A DNA stretch of 64,000 nt, from contig NZ_BDBM01000021.1 of NCBI RefSeq assembly GCF_001612985.1, positions 78,946-142,945 on the forward strand, written 5' to 3'. The notes beneath the pieces were generated by a model, which saw only the letters and a list, made by a program, of their open reading frames with translations, was not told where the DNA came from and did not search any database. This DNA comes from Nocardia gamkensis NBRC 108242. GTDB lineage: Bacteria > Actinomycetota > Actinomycetes > Mycobacteriales > Mycobacteriaceae. Position numbers and translations under genes: made by a program. Positions 38,228 through 47,119 of the stretch are shown piece after piece. The first letter of the stretch is position 1; every line of letters begins with the position of its first letter.

Positions 38228-38815
38228 TCAGTGCACTTGGTTCTGCGCGGTCTCGAGACCCACGCGCAGCAGCAGTTCCACCGCGTCGGCGGCCTGCTCG
38301 ACGATCACCGGGACCTCTTTGCGCTCCGGCGCGGAGAACGGCTTCAGCACGTAGTCGGCCGGATCCTGGCGGCCCGGCGGGCGGCCGATGCCGATGCGGG
38401 TGCGCAGGTAGTCCTTGGTGGTCAGGGCGCTGGAGACGGAGCGCAGACCGTTGTGCCCGCCCTCGCCGCCGCCGCGCTTGAGCCGGATGGCGCCGAACGG
38501 CAGGTCGAGTTCGTCGTGCACGACGATCACCTCGGTCGGCGGCACGGAGAAGAACTTCGCCAGCGCGGCCACCGGCCGCCCGGACAGATTCATGAACGAC
38601 CGCGGCTTCGCGATCAGCACCTGGCGCCCGTCCAGCCGAGCCTGCAGCAGGTCGGCGCCGGATTTCTTGTGCACACCGAAACGGCCGCCGACGCGCTCGG
38701 CGAGCACGTCGGCGACCAGGAAACCCACATTGTGCCGGGTGCGCTCGTATTCGGGACCGGGATTGCCCAGTCCGACGACGAGCGCGGGCCCGGCGGACGG
38801 TGCGCTGTTACTCAG
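38228..38815 (-). CDS. pth: Peptidyl-tRNA hydrolase (apparent CTG start)
   Basis: Pth releases tRNA from stalled peptidyl-tRNA. The essential N-terminal block VVGLGNPGPEYERTRHNVGF with the catalytic His lies upstream of the first ATG/GTG-type codon (38728), so the gene must begin earlier. The in-frame codons back to the rplY stop contain no ATG, GTG or TTG; the CTG at 38815 sits in CTGAGTAA, overlapping the rplY stop by 8 bp and preceded by GAGGGCGAG. This gives 195 residues. Later motifs are AKPRSFMNLSGRPV, VVHDELDLPFG and GGGEGGHNGLRSV. A sequencing error for GTG/ATG is possible. Confidence 0.88.
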   Translation of the reverse strand: MSNSAPSAGPALVVGLGNPGPEYERTRHNVGFLVADVLAERVGGRFGVHKKSGADLLQARLDGRQVLIAKPRSFMNLSGRPVAALAKFFSVPPTEVIVVHDELDLPFGAIRLKRGGGEGGHNGLRSVSSALTTKDYLRTRIGIGRPPGRQDPADYVLKPFSAPERKEVPVIVEQAADAVELLLRVGLETAQNQVH

Positions 38816-39410
38816 CGCTCTCGCCCTCGGCCTCGGCCGTCTCCTCGCCCTCGACGGGCTCGGCGGCCGGGGCGGCGATCACGTTGACGATCAGGATCTC
38901 CGCATCGGTGGCCAGCTCGACGCCCTCGGGCAGCTGCAACTCGCCCGCGGTGATCTGGGTGCCCGCCTCGATACCCTCGACGGAGACCTCGATGGATTCG
39001 GGCAGCTTCATCGCGTCGGCCAGGATGGAGACGGTGGTGGCTTCCTGGGTGACCAGGGTGCCGGGGGCGGCGTCGCCTGCGACGGTGACGTTCACGTCGG
39101 CGGTGACCTTCTCGCCGCGCTTGATGATCAGCAGGTCGGCGTGCTCGATGTAGCGACGGATCGGGTGCACCACAACGGACTTGGTCAGCGCGAGCTGCTT
39201 CTGGCCGTCGATGACGAGGTTCAGCACCGCGTTGGTGCCGTGCTCACGCAGGATGGCGGCGAAGGCCTGGGCGTTCACCGACAGGTGCCGCGGGTCGGCC
39301 TGGTGGCCGTACAGCACGGCCGGGACGTTGCCCGCACGACGGGTACGGCGGGCGGCGCCCTTGCCGAACTCGGTACGTACGGATGCTTCGAGAAGGTTGA
39401 CGTCGGACAT
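38808..39410 (-). CDS. rplY: 50S ribosomal protein L25 (Ctc form)
   Basis: The 200-residue protein is the long Ctc-type L25, which binds 5S rRNA. The L25 domain begins VRTEFGKGAARRTRRAGNVP, with AVLYGHQADPRHLSV. The beta-rich C-terminal domain follows (LPESIEVSVEGIEAGTQITA), and the tail is Glu-rich. It is the first gene of an rplY-pth operon. ATG 39410 starts the family homology. Confidence 0.96.
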   Translation of the reverse strand: MSDVNLLEASVRTEFGKGAARRTRRAGNVPAVLYGHQADPRHLSVNAQAFAAILREHGTNAVLNLVIDGQKQLALTKSVVVHPIRRYIEHADLLIIKRGEKVTADVNVTVAGDAAPGTLVTQEATTVSILADAMKLPESIEVSVEGIEAGTQITAGELQLPEGVELATDAEILIVNVIAAPAAEPVEGEETAEAEGESAE

Positions 39411-39715
39411 GACTGGATCTACTCCTACGGCTCTTCCGGGCTGGTCAGTTACACGTCAGGGGTTCCGCACACCTGACGGGGGTGGTCTACTCGTCGGGGC
39501 GAAGACCGAACGAGGACGGCCGGAAGCCGAGCCGCGTCGATCACGGTGCCGCAAAACTGGTCTGCGGTCACCCTCGCCGAGACAACCCGAACACCATACC
39601 CCAGCGCAGAGGCGCTCTTTGAATCGGGTGGTCACCGGCGGTTCGGCTCACGCTCGAGCGAGTCGCGTACGCTGGCGTGGTTGCCGATCGGTTGTCTGCG
39701 AAAGGTTGTCTTGCG
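39411..39715. other. Divergent promoter region, no gene
   Basis: About 305 bp between rplY and prfC. No coding frame or repeat is convincing. It must contain both promoters. Confidence 0.5.
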
Positions 39716-41359
39716 TTGAGCGCCTCCCCTGAGGGTGTTGTCGCGCCCGCACCCCGCGGGCTGTCCGCCGAGGTGGCCCGCCGGCGCACGTTCGCGGTGA
39801 TCTCCCACCCCGACGCGGGCAAGTCCACGCTCACCGAGGCACTCGCCCTGCACGCCAGGATGATCTCCGAGGCGGGCGCGATCCACGGCAAGGCCGGGCG
39901 CAAGTCCACCGTCTCGGACTGGATGGAGATGGAGAAGGCGCGCGGCATCTCGGTCAGCTCGACCGCGCTGCAGTTCAACTACCGCGCCGCGGGGTCCGAG
40001 GTCGACAGCGTCATCAACCTGGTGGACACCCCCGGCCACTCCGATTTCTCCGAGGACACCTACCGGGTGCTCACCGCCGTCGACGCCGCGGTGATGCTGA
40101 TCGACGCGGCAAAGGGCCTGGAGCCGCAGACGCTGAAGCTGTTCCAGGTCTGCCGCCACCGCGGCATCCCGGTGATCACCGTGATCAACAAGTGGGACCG
40201 GCCGGGCCGGGCTCCGCTGGAGCTGCTCGACGAGATCGACGAGCGGATCGGCCTCACCCCCACCCCGCTGTTCCTCCCGGTCGGTATCGCGGGAGACTTC
40301 CGCGGCCTGCTGCGCCGCGGCCCGGACGGCGCGGCGCTCGAATACATCCACTTCACCCGCACCGCGGGCGGCGCGACCATCGCGCCGGAGGAGTCGCTGA
40401 CTCCGGAGGCGGCCGAGGCGCGCGAAGGCGAGCCGTGGACCACCGCCGCGGAGGAGAGCGAACTGCTCTCGGCCACCGGCCAGGACCACGACCAGGAGTT
40501 GTTCCTGGCCGGGCAGACCTCACCGGTCATCTACGCCTCCGCGATGCTGAACTTCGGCGTGCGGCAGCTGCTGGAGACCCTGGTGGCGCTCGCGCCCGCA
40601 CCGGGTCCGCGCCGCGATGTCGAGGGCAAGCCGCGCGAGACCGGCGATCCGTTCAGCGCGGTGGTGTTCAAGGTACAGGCGGGCATGGACGCCGCCCACC
40701 GGGACCGGCTCGCGTTCATGCGGATCGTGTCGGGCGAGTTCGAACGCGGCATGGTGGTCACCCACGCGCAGACCGGGCGGCCGTTCGCCACCAAGTACGC
40801 GCTGACCGTGTTCGGCCGCGAACGCGCCACCGTCGACACCGCCTACCCCGGTGACGTGGTGGGCCTGGTCAACGCGACGGCGCTGGCTCCGGGACACACG
40901 CTGTTCGTGGACAAGAAGGTGGAGTTCCCGCCGATCCCGTCGTTCGCACCGGAGCATTTCGCCGTGCTGCGGGCCCGTAGCGCGGGCAAGTACAAGCAGT
41001 TCCGCAAGGCGATGGACCAGCTCGACTCCGAGGGCGTCGTGCAGGTGCTGCGCAACGACATCCGCGGCGACGCCGCTCCGGTCCTGGCGGCCGTCGGCCC
41101 GATGCAGTTCGAAGTGGTGACCGCGCGCATGCTCACGGAGTTCAACGTCGAGACCACGATGGAGCACCTCGGCTACACGCTGGCCCGGCGCACCGATGCC
41201 GCGTCGGCGGACGAACTCGGGCGGCAGCGCGGGGTGGAGGTGTTCACCCGCTCAGACGGTGCGCTGCTCGCGCTGTTCAGCGATAAATGGCGGCTGCAAT
41301 ACATCGAGAAGGAGCACCCGGCGCTCACCTTGGAGCCCCTGGTGGCCACCGCCGACTGA
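39716..41359 (+). CDS. prfC: Peptide chain release factor 3
   Basis: RF3 is a GTPase that recycles RF1/RF2 from the ribosome. The G-motifs are SHPDAGKSTLTEAL (G1), the RGISV switch region, LVDTPGHSDFSEDTYR (G3) and INKWDR (G4). An RF3-type C-terminal domain follows, for example AKTGRPF-like HAQTGRPFATKYALTVFG and FNVETTMEHLGYTLARR. Its ~547 residues are normal. TTG 39716 is used, with GAAAGG about 11 nt before; a GTG at 39677 is in frame too. It converges with the SnoaL-like gene with a 1-bp gap. Confidence 0.95.
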   Translation: MSASPEGVVAPAPRGLSAEVARRRTFAVISHPDAGKSTLTEALALHARMISEAGAIHGKAGRKSTVSDWMEMEKARGISVSSTALQFNYRAAGSEVDSVINLVDTPGHSDFSEDTYRVLTAVDAAVMLIDAAKGLEPQTLKLFQVCRHRGIPVITVINKWDRPGRAPLELLDEIDERIGLTPTPLFLPVGIAGDFRGLLRRGPDGAALEYIHFTRTAGGATIAPEESLTPEAAEAREGEPWTTAAEESELLSATGQDHDQELFLAGQTSPVIYASAMLNFGVRQLLETLVALAPAPGPRRDVEGKPRETGDPFSAVVFKVQAGMDAAHRDRLAFMRIVSGEFERGMVVTHAQTGRPFATKYALTVFGRERATVDTAYPGDVVGLVNATALAPGHTLFVDKKVEFPPIPSFAPEHFAVLRARSAGKYKQFRKAMDQLDSEGVVQVLRNDIRGDAAPVLAAVGPMQFEVVTARMLTEFNVETTMEHLGYTLARRTDAASADELGRQRGVEVFTRSDGALLALFSDKWRLQYIEKEHPALTLEPLVATAD

Positions 41360-41360
41360 G

Positions 41361-42236
41361 TCAGCCGGCCTCGGACTCCGGCCGCATCGGCGGGGCACCG
41401 GGGTCGCGTTCGATCGAAGAGATGCCGTCTTCTTTCGCGATCAGGCCCCAGCGGCTCGAGGTCAGCCGCAGGCTGGGCAGGTCGCTGAGGGAGAGCACCA
41501 CTTCGTAGGTGCGTTCGTATCCGGTGTGCGAGATGCGCCAGTGGCCGTCGTCGCAGCGGACGTAGCGGTCGGTGTAGAAGGCCGCGCCGCGCAGCAGCAT
41601 GTTGTGGCCCGGAATGAGCACTGTGTCGGCGAGATACCACGTGCCGGTCGCGGTGTCGCCGTCCACATCGATCTCCGGGTGGTCGCAGCGGTGCTCGGTG
41701 ATCACGTGCGGCCCGAGCGTGTTGCGCATGAACGCGATGAACGCCTCGCGCGATTCGAACTGCAGATATTCGCTGTAGGTCGCGGTCGCCTCGGGCACCA
41801 TGGTGTCGGCGAAGTCATCCCAGGATTTGGTGTCGAGGGTGCGCAGGTACCGGTACTTCAGCCGGGAGATCGCCGAGACGTCGTCCAGCTCCCGCTCGTC
41901 GCGACCGCGGCCCGCCCGCGGATCGTCGCGCACCTGCCCGAAGTCGATGGTTCCCGCGTCGAAGCGCAGCCGGTCATCGGCGTCGGCATCCCCTTCACCG
42001 GCGCCGGTCGTCCGACTGTCGCGCTTCGGACCCGCACCGACCGGGTCGAAATCTCGTTCCTCCGGCTCCGGTATGCCGGAATCGATGTCCACCCCGCCGC
42101 GCTCTTGGCCACCCGGGGGAAATCCCAGGTCGTCGCGCTGCGGCCCACCGGAGCCCGTGCCCCGGTCGTTACGCACTTGCCCAGCGATGCCCAAACCTGG
42201 GTCGCCGCGCCCCTGCCCGCCGGTTCGCTGATCCAT
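41361..42236 (-). CDS. SnoaL-like (NTF2-fold) protein with long disordered N-terminus
   Basis: The last ~175 residues form a SnoaL/NTF2-like domain: AISRLKYRYLRTLDTKSWDD, FADTMVPEATATYSEYLQFE, VITEHRCDHPEIDVDGDTATGT-type strands and HWRISHTGYERTYEVVLSL. Relatives are ketosteroid-isomerase-like or aromatic-ring-dioxygenase-like proteins of diverse function. The first ~115 residues are Gly/Asp/Arg-rich and look disordered; the true start may be internal, and no downstream ATG fits well before DDVSAISRLK. Function unknown. Confidence 0.7.
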   Translation of the reverse strand: MDQRTGGQGRGDPGLGIAGQVRNDRGTGSGGPQRDDLGFPPGGQERGGVDIDSGIPEPEERDFDPVGAGPKRDSRTTGAGEGDADADDRLRFDAGTIDFGQVRDDPRAGRGRDERELDDVSAISRLKYRYLRTLDTKSWDDFADTMVPEATATYSEYLQFESREAFIAFMRNTLGPHVITEHRCDHPEIDVDGDTATGTWYLADTVLIPGHNMLLRGAAFYTDRYVRCDDGHWRISHTGYERTYEVVLSLSDLPSLRLTSSRWGLIAKEDGISSIERDPGAPPMRPESEAG

Positions 42237-42332
42237 ACCCTCAACAATCCCATCCCGAGTGCCGGATTGGGAGGGTTGTATCAGATTGCTATCACGGCGA
42301 GCGGAACATTCCGGTCAAGATCAACTTCGGGG

Positions 42333-43250
42333 TCAGCTTCCGATCGTGAAGCAGGTACGGCAGAAGTCCTCGCCGAACTCGGACAGCCGGAGACTCTTGC
42401 GCACGATCTTCGGCGCCCGGCCCGCCTTCTTCAGCGCCGCCTCCACCACGGGCTGCACCTCGAGCACCATGTACCGGCTCAGCACCACCGGATCGTCCGA
42501 GGTCAGCGTCAGCCCGAGGCGATTGAGATTGATCAGGTAGGACCGCGCGCGGTCGGGGTAGCGCACGCCGGCCTGCTCGGGCACCGAGGTGAGATCGCCC
42601 TGCACCAGTTCCGAGCCGATCCCCAGCGGCCGGTTGGTGCGCACGTCGACCGCGGGCTGCGGGCCGTTGAGCGCCATGAAGCGCAGGATGCGCGCCTCGT
42701 CGGGAGCGAGTTCGTCGAGGATGCGGTCGTAGGCCGGGTGCACGTCCTCGGTGAAGTAGACGTCGGCGGACCTGGCCAGCAGCGCGTCGCCACGGCGGCG
42801 CAACTCCTCGGTGCTCGCCGAGCGCAGGTAGGGGCCGACGGTCAGCGGCTGCTGCGAGGTGGGGCCGTTGGAGGTCGGGACGTAGCTGACGATCTCCCGG
42901 ACCGAGCCCTCGGTGACGCCCAGAGCGCTGCGGGCGATGGAACGCAACGCGTTTCCGGTCCGCTCGGCGATCTCGGCCGAGGACTCCCCGTCCAGCGCGG
43001 CCTGGGTGATCTCCCTGGTGACCTCGTAGGTCGTGCCGACCGCCCATTGGCTTCCGCGCACGACGGTGCCCGCGGCCACTCCTGCCGCGCGGAACACGCC
43101 GCGGATCAGCCGTGCCTCATTGCTGATCTGCCGCTGTTCGACATCCGAACTGCGCTCGACGGCGCGGGAACCTGGCCGGGCCACGTCCTGTCCGGTCCTG
43201 TCGTCTGCCACGTTTTCTCCGATATCGCCGGGGGAACGAATCCGCTCCAC
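42333..43250 (-). CDS. DUF4393 (Abi-alpha-like) protein, copy 1
   Basis: A 305-residue protein of the Abi-alpha/DUF4393 type. A hydrophobic N-terminal segment (GVFRAAGVAAGTVVRGSQWA) precedes the conserved part: AYDRILDELAPDEARILRFM, ALNGPQPAVDVRTNRPLGIG, YLINLNRLGLTLTSDDPV and LSEFGEDFCRTCF at the end. Members are named from phage-abortive-infection loci, but their action is unknown. A paralogue (44717-45610) lies on the other side of a DUF445 gene, sharing the ILRFxxLxGPQP and FGxDFxRTC signatures. ATG 43250 is taken as the start. Confidence 0.82.
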   Translation of the reverse strand: MERIRSPGDIGENVADDRTGQDVARPGSRAVERSSDVEQRQISNEARLIRGVFRAAGVAAGTVVRGSQWAVGTTYEVTREITQAALDGESSAEIAERTGNALRSIARSALGVTEGSVREIVSYVPTSNGPTSQQPLTVGPYLRSASTEELRRRGDALLARSADVYFTEDVHPAYDRILDELAPDEARILRFMALNGPQPAVDVRTNRPLGIGSELVQGDLTSVPEQAGVRYPDRARSYLINLNRLGLTLTSDDPVVLSRYMVLEVQPVVEAALKKAGRAPKIVRKSLRLSEFGEDFCRTCFTIGS

Positions 43251-43403
43251 AGATTACTTCCCCTTGTGTCGCGGGTCATTCGCACCGCCTGACTCGGACA
43301 GTGCGACCGGCACGCGGCGCGCAATAGGGTTTCTTCGAGGAGGGGGTGCTAGTTTTGGGTGCCGGTGAGGCGGCGAGCACCGGTGTATCGGCAGGAGGGT
43401 GTC

Positions 43404-44726
43404 GTGTTAGAGAGCGTATTCGGAATCCACCCCACGATCCTCCTCGAGCTCGTGACCATACCGCTTTTCACCGGCGTGATCGGCTACATCACCAACTGGA
43501 CCGGCGTGCTCATGCTGTTCAAGCCGGTCGCCTTCCACGGGGTCCGAGTTCCCGGCCTGCGCGCGCTGTATCCATTCCTGCCCAAGCGAATTCAGGTCCT
43601 CCCGCTGCTCAGCTATGACGGCCGGTTCGGGTGGCAGGGCATCGTCCCGTCGCGCGCCGACAAGATGGCGAGCATCGCGGTCGACAAGGGCCTGGCCAAA
43701 CTGGGCAGCGTAGCCGACTTCTACCGGGAGCTCGAGCCGGACAAGCTGGCCGAGCATCTCACCAGCATCGCCGACGCGCAGATCAAGGACATCGTCGAGG
43801 ACATCCTGCGCCGCGAACATCCGCAGCTCTGGTACAACCTGCCCGCCCAGGTGCGCGACATGGTGCATGCCAGGGTACGCCAGCAGCTGCCGGAGATCCT
43901 GCGTGAGCTGACCGAGGAATTGGGCGCGAATATCGATCAGCTGCTCGATGTGAAGCAGATGGTGATCCGCTACTTCCAGGCCCGGCCGCATCTGCTCAAC
44001 ACGCTGTTCCAAGTGCTCGGCGCGAAGGAACTGCGATTCATGCAGAACTTCGGTTTCTACTTCGGCGCGCCGATGGGCGTGCTGCTGGTCGCCGTCCTGC
44101 ATCTGAGCGGCTGGTCCAGCCTGGTCGTGCTGCCGATCGGCGGTGTGATCATCGGCTGGGTGGTCAACTGGATCGGCATCAATATGATCTTCGCGCCCGC
44201 ATATCCGAAGTGGTGGGTCCCGTGGCGGCAGGGCCTGCTGATCAAACGCAAGGGCGAAATCACCGACGGATACGCGGAATTGGTTTCCAGCCAGGTGATC
44301 ACCGTGGCGAATATCGGCGACGAGTTGCTCAACGGCCCGCGTTCGGATCGCACCATGCAGATGCTGGAGGACACGCTGCGCCCGGCCGCCGACCGCGCGC
44401 TCGGCCCCGCGCGTCCTGCGGTCAAGTTCATGCTCGGCAGCCGCGAATACGACTCGCTGCAATCGACCTTCACCAACGAAGCCATGTCCATCGCGCCGAT
44501 CGCGTTCGCGGACCCGGAGTTCAATGTCCGCCAGGGCAGGCAGATCAACGAATACATCGCCAGGCAGATGGCGATGTTGTCGCCGCCGGACTTCGTCGAC
44601 ATGCTTCGCGCGGCCATCAAACAGGATGAATGGCTCCTTTTCGTCCATGGCGGCGTGCTGGGGCTCTTCGCCGGATACGCTCATATCCTGATCTTCGGAA
44701 CGGGAGTGGCGACATCATGGCTGTAG
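43404..44726 (+). CDS. DUF445-family membrane protein
   Basis: A 440-residue membrane protein. One hydrophobic segment near the N-terminus contains TIPLFTGVIGYITNWTGVLM, where GYxTNWxxVxMLF is the DUF445 hallmark. A second, in the middle, is VLPIGGVIIGWVVNWIGINM, repeating the same motif, and a last helix lies at the C-terminus (GVLGLFAGYAHILIFG). Between them lie long, helical soluble parts. Function unknown. GTG 43404 has AGGAGG 5 nt upstream. Its stop overlaps the next gene by 10 bp, so the two are translationally coupled. Confidence 0.85.
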   Translation: MLESVFGIHPTILLELVTIPLFTGVIGYITNWTGVLMLFKPVAFHGVRVPGLRALYPFLPKRIQVLPLLSYDGRFGWQGIVPSRADKMASIAVDKGLAKLGSVADFYRELEPDKLAEHLTSIADAQIKDIVEDILRREHPQLWYNLPAQVRDMVHARVRQQLPEILRELTEELGANIDQLLDVKQMVIRYFQARPHLLNTLFQVLGAKELRFMQNFGFYFGAPMGVLLVAVLHLSGWSSLVVLPIGGVIIGWVVNWIGINMIFAPAYPKWWVPWRQGLLIKRKGEITDGYAELVSSQVITVANIGDELLNGPRSDRTMQMLEDTLRPAADRALGPARPAVKFMLGSREYDSLQSTFTNEAMSIAPIAFADPEFNVRQGRQINEYIARQMAMLSPPDFVDMLRAAIKQDEWLLFVHGGVLGLFAGYAHILIFGTGVATSWL

Positions 44727-45610
44727 CGAGTCCGGACGACGGCGATCTCGAGGCCGTCGAGCACCTCGACGCGACGGCGGCGAATGCCGGGCCATCGCAG
44801 GAGATCGCCCGACGGCCGGCTTCGGACATCGCTCACACCGACGAATTACCGAGACGGGTCACGGTTCCCGTGGCCACCGTGCGTGCCGCGACGGGCGTCG
44901 CACGGGTCGCGTGGACCGCCGTCACCGGGGTGACCTCCTGGGGAGTCGGCACCGCGGTCGACGTCACCTCGACCGTCGTGCGGCGCAGCATCGAGGGAGC
45001 GCCGCCGCGAGAAGTGCTGGCCGAGGCGGAGTCCGAAGTCCGTGACGCGATGCGCAAAGCGCTCGGTCTGTCCGCCGCCGCGCAACCGTCCGCGCAGGAC
45101 GCCGTGCCGACGCTGCGCGAGCAAGGCGCCGCGCTGCTGCGGTTGTCGGCGAGCCCGCACGGCGAGGACGACAACCATCCGGCCTTCGCGGGCATGCTCG
45201 CCGAGCTGACCCCCGACGAGGCGCGCATCCTGCGTTTTCTGCACCTGGACGGGCCGCAGCCCTCGATCGACATCCGCACCGGACGCCCGCGCGCGCTCGG
45301 CTCCGAACGCCTCGGCTCGATGCTCACCCTGATCGGCGAGCACGCCGGCCTGCGCTTTCCCAACCGGATCCAGCAGTACCTGACCAACCTGCGCAGACTG
45401 GGCTTGGTCGAGCACGCGCGCGAGCCGGTCGGCAATCCGAACCGGTATCAGCTGCTGGAGGCGCAGTCACCGGTGCGGGAGATGCTGAAGCGGTCCGGCT
45501 TCGGCACCAAGGTGATCTACCGCAGCGTGGTGCTCACCGACTTCGGCGCGGATTTCGTGCGCACCTGCCTGCCCGTGGTGGTGCAGGACGGACGCGCCTC
45601 GGGGCACTAG
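44717..45610 (+). CDS. DUF4393 (Abi-alpha-like) protein, copy 2
   Basis: A 297-residue paralogue of 42333-43250. Shared segments are MLAELTPDEARILRFLHLDG, GPQPSIDIRTGRPRALGSER, LTNLRRLGLVEHAREPVGN and VVLTDFGADFVRTCLPVVV. The hydrophobic N-terminal segment VARVAWTAVTGVTSWGVGTA may anchor or insert in the membrane. ATG 44717 overlaps the DUF445 stop by 10 bp with GGGAG upstream, implying stoichiometric expression and a joint function. The 3' end overlaps the convergent TetR stop by 4 bp. Confidence 0.83.
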   Translation: MAVASPDDGDLEAVEHLDATAANAGPSQEIARRPASDIAHTDELPRRVTVPVATVRAATGVARVAWTAVTGVTSWGVGTAVDVTSTVVRRSIEGAPPREVLAEAESEVRDAMRKALGLSAAAQPSAQDAVPTLREQGAALLRLSASPHGEDDNHPAFAGMLAELTPDEARILRFLHLDGPQPSIDIRTGRPRALGSERLGSMLTLIGEHAGLRFPNRIQQYLTNLRRLGLVEHAREPVGNPNRYQLLEAQSPVREMLKRSGFGTKVIYRSVVLTDFGADFVRTCLPVVVQDGRASGH

Positions 45611-46200
45611 GGTTCCCACCCGCGCAGCGCCAGCTCGGCCACCCGCTGCAATTCGGCCCGGCTCGCGCCGTCCCGCGCCGCCTGGGACATTCCCTGCATC
45701 ACCGTGCCGACATAGCGGGCCAGCGTGCGCGCGTCCAGGTTCGGCGACAGGACGCCCGCGTCGATGTCGGCCTGGATGCGCGCGGCGAACGCGTCGATGT
45801 TCCGGTTGCGCATGTCGCGCAGGAAATCGGCGATCTCGGCGCTCGTGGTGTTGACGCCCGCGCTGATCACCAGACAGCCGTGCGGGCACTCCGGCCGGGT
45901 GTACTCCACCGCCGCCTCGCGCAGGATGCGCCGGACCGCCGCGTCGGCGGTGCCCTCCTCGGCGAGCGCCCGCGTGACGAATCCGCCGTAACGCGCGCCG
46001 AATTTCGCGACGACCTCGGCGAACAACGTCTTCTTGTCCCCGAACGCCGCGTACAGGCTGGGCGCACCGATTCCCATCGCCGCCGTGAGGTCTCCGATCG
46101 ACGTGGCCTCGTACCCGCGTTCCCAGAACAGCCGCATGGCCTTCTCCAGCGCGACGTCCCGGTCGAAGGATCGGGGCCGCCCGCGGGTCGTGGTACTCAT
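45607..46200 (-). CDS. TetR-family regulator of the adjacent SDR
   Basis: A 197-residue TetR protein: RGRPRSFDRDVALEKAMRLF, WERGYEATSIGDLTAAMGIG, APSLYAAFGDKKTLFAEVV form the DNA-binding part, and CPHGCLVISAGVN is the signature of the TetR_C_16/YxaF-like branch that often controls nearby oxidoreductases. It is divergent from the SDR gene with two similar operator-like sites in the 76-bp gap. ATG 46200 fits the family N-terminus. Confidence 0.87.
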   Translation of the reverse strand: MSTTTRGRPRSFDRDVALEKAMRLFWERGYEATSIGDLTAAMGIGAPSLYAAFGDKKTLFAEVVAKFGARYGGFVTRALAEEGTADAAVRRILREAAVEYTRPECPHGCLVISAGVNTTSAEIADFLRDMRNRNIDAFAARIQADIDAGVLSPNLDARTLARYVGTVMQGMSQAARDGASRAELQRVAELALRGWEP

Positions 46201-46212
46201 GCCGCAATTTTA

Positions 46213-46260
46213 TAGCGGTCACTAGAGAATGTGCTACCTTTCTTTCTGTAGCGACCGCTA
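46213..46260. promoter_or_regulatory. Paired operator-like sites between TetR and SDR
   Basis: TAGCGGTCACTA (46213-46224) and TAGCGACCGCTA (46249-46260) are two copies of an imperfect palindrome, each followed by GAG, 36 bp apart. They cover the divergent promoters. Binding by the adjacent TetR protein is inferred. Confidence 0.65.
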
Positions 46261-46276
46261 GAGAAAGGAGCCCGTG

Positions 46277-47029
46277 ATGGGCGCACTGACGGGCAAGACC
46301 GCACTGGTGACCGGAAGCAGCCGGGGCATCGGCCGGGCGATAGCCGAAAAACTGGCCCGCGACGGCGCACGGGTGGCGGTGCACTACAACAGCGACGAGC
46401 AGGCCGCGAAGGCGACCGTGGCCGCGATCGAGGCATCGGGCGGCGCGGCATTCGCGATTCGCGCCGAACTGGGCGTGCCCGGTGACGCCGAGGCGCTGTG
46501 GGCTGCCTTCGACGCGCACGCCGAGGGCCTGGACATCCTGGTGAACAACGCGGGCACCGACGGCATCCGGGAGCCGATCGCCGGGACCGACGAGGCGGCG
46601 TTCGACCGGGTCTTCGCGATCAACGCCAAGGCGCCCTTCTTCATCACCCGTCTCGGCCTGGATCGGTTGCGGCCGGGCGGACGGATCGTCAACATCTCCA
46701 CCGGCCTGACCCACGGCGCGTACATGCCGCAGCTGATCGCCTACACCATGACCAAGGGCGCGATCGACAGTTTCACCAGCGTGCTCGCCAAGGAGGTCGG
46801 GGCCCGCGGCATCACCGTGAACGCGGTGGCCCCGGGCATCATCGACACCGACATGAACGCGAACTGGCTGCGCAACGCCGAAACCCAGGCGGCGGTGGCG
46901 GCGATGTCCCCGCTGAATCGAGTGGGGCAGCCCGCCGACGTGGCCGACGTGGTCGGGTTTCTCGCCTCCGACGAGGCGCGCTGGGTGACCGGGCAGTGGA
47001 TCGACGCCACCGGCGGCGGCCTGCTGTAA
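46277..47029 (+). CDS. Short-chain dehydrogenase/reductase (SDR, classical)
   Basis: A 250-residue SDR. The cofactor loop is TGSSRGIGRAIAEKLA, with NNAGTDGIREP after it. The catalytic set is S (IVNISTGLTHG), Y and K in YTMTKGAIDSF with one substitution pattern typical of YxxxK. PGIIDTDMNANWL and GQWIDATGGGLL complete the C-terminal pattern. It probably uses NADP(H) on an unknown carbonyl substrate. AGGAG precedes ATG 46277 by 7 nt. It is likely controlled by the divergent TetR gene. Confidence 0.9.
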   Translation: MGALTGKTALVTGSSRGIGRAIAEKLARDGARVAVHYNSDEQAAKATVAAIEASGGAAFAIRAELGVPGDAEALWAAFDAHAEGLDILVNNAGTDGIREPIAGTDEAAFDRVFAINAKAPFFITRLGLDRLRPGGRIVNISTGLTHGAYMPQLIAYTMTKGAIDSFTSVLAKEVGARGITVNAVAPGIIDTDMNANWLRNAETQAAVAAMSPLNRVGQPADVADVVGFLASDEARWVTGQWIDATGGGLL

Positions 47030-47119
47030 CGGCCGGGGGATTGCCCCGCCCCCGGTTCCTTTTCGCGACGCCCGCTACGGAACGGCATCGCCCGGCCGCT
47101 CCCATTAGGCTTGAGCACC

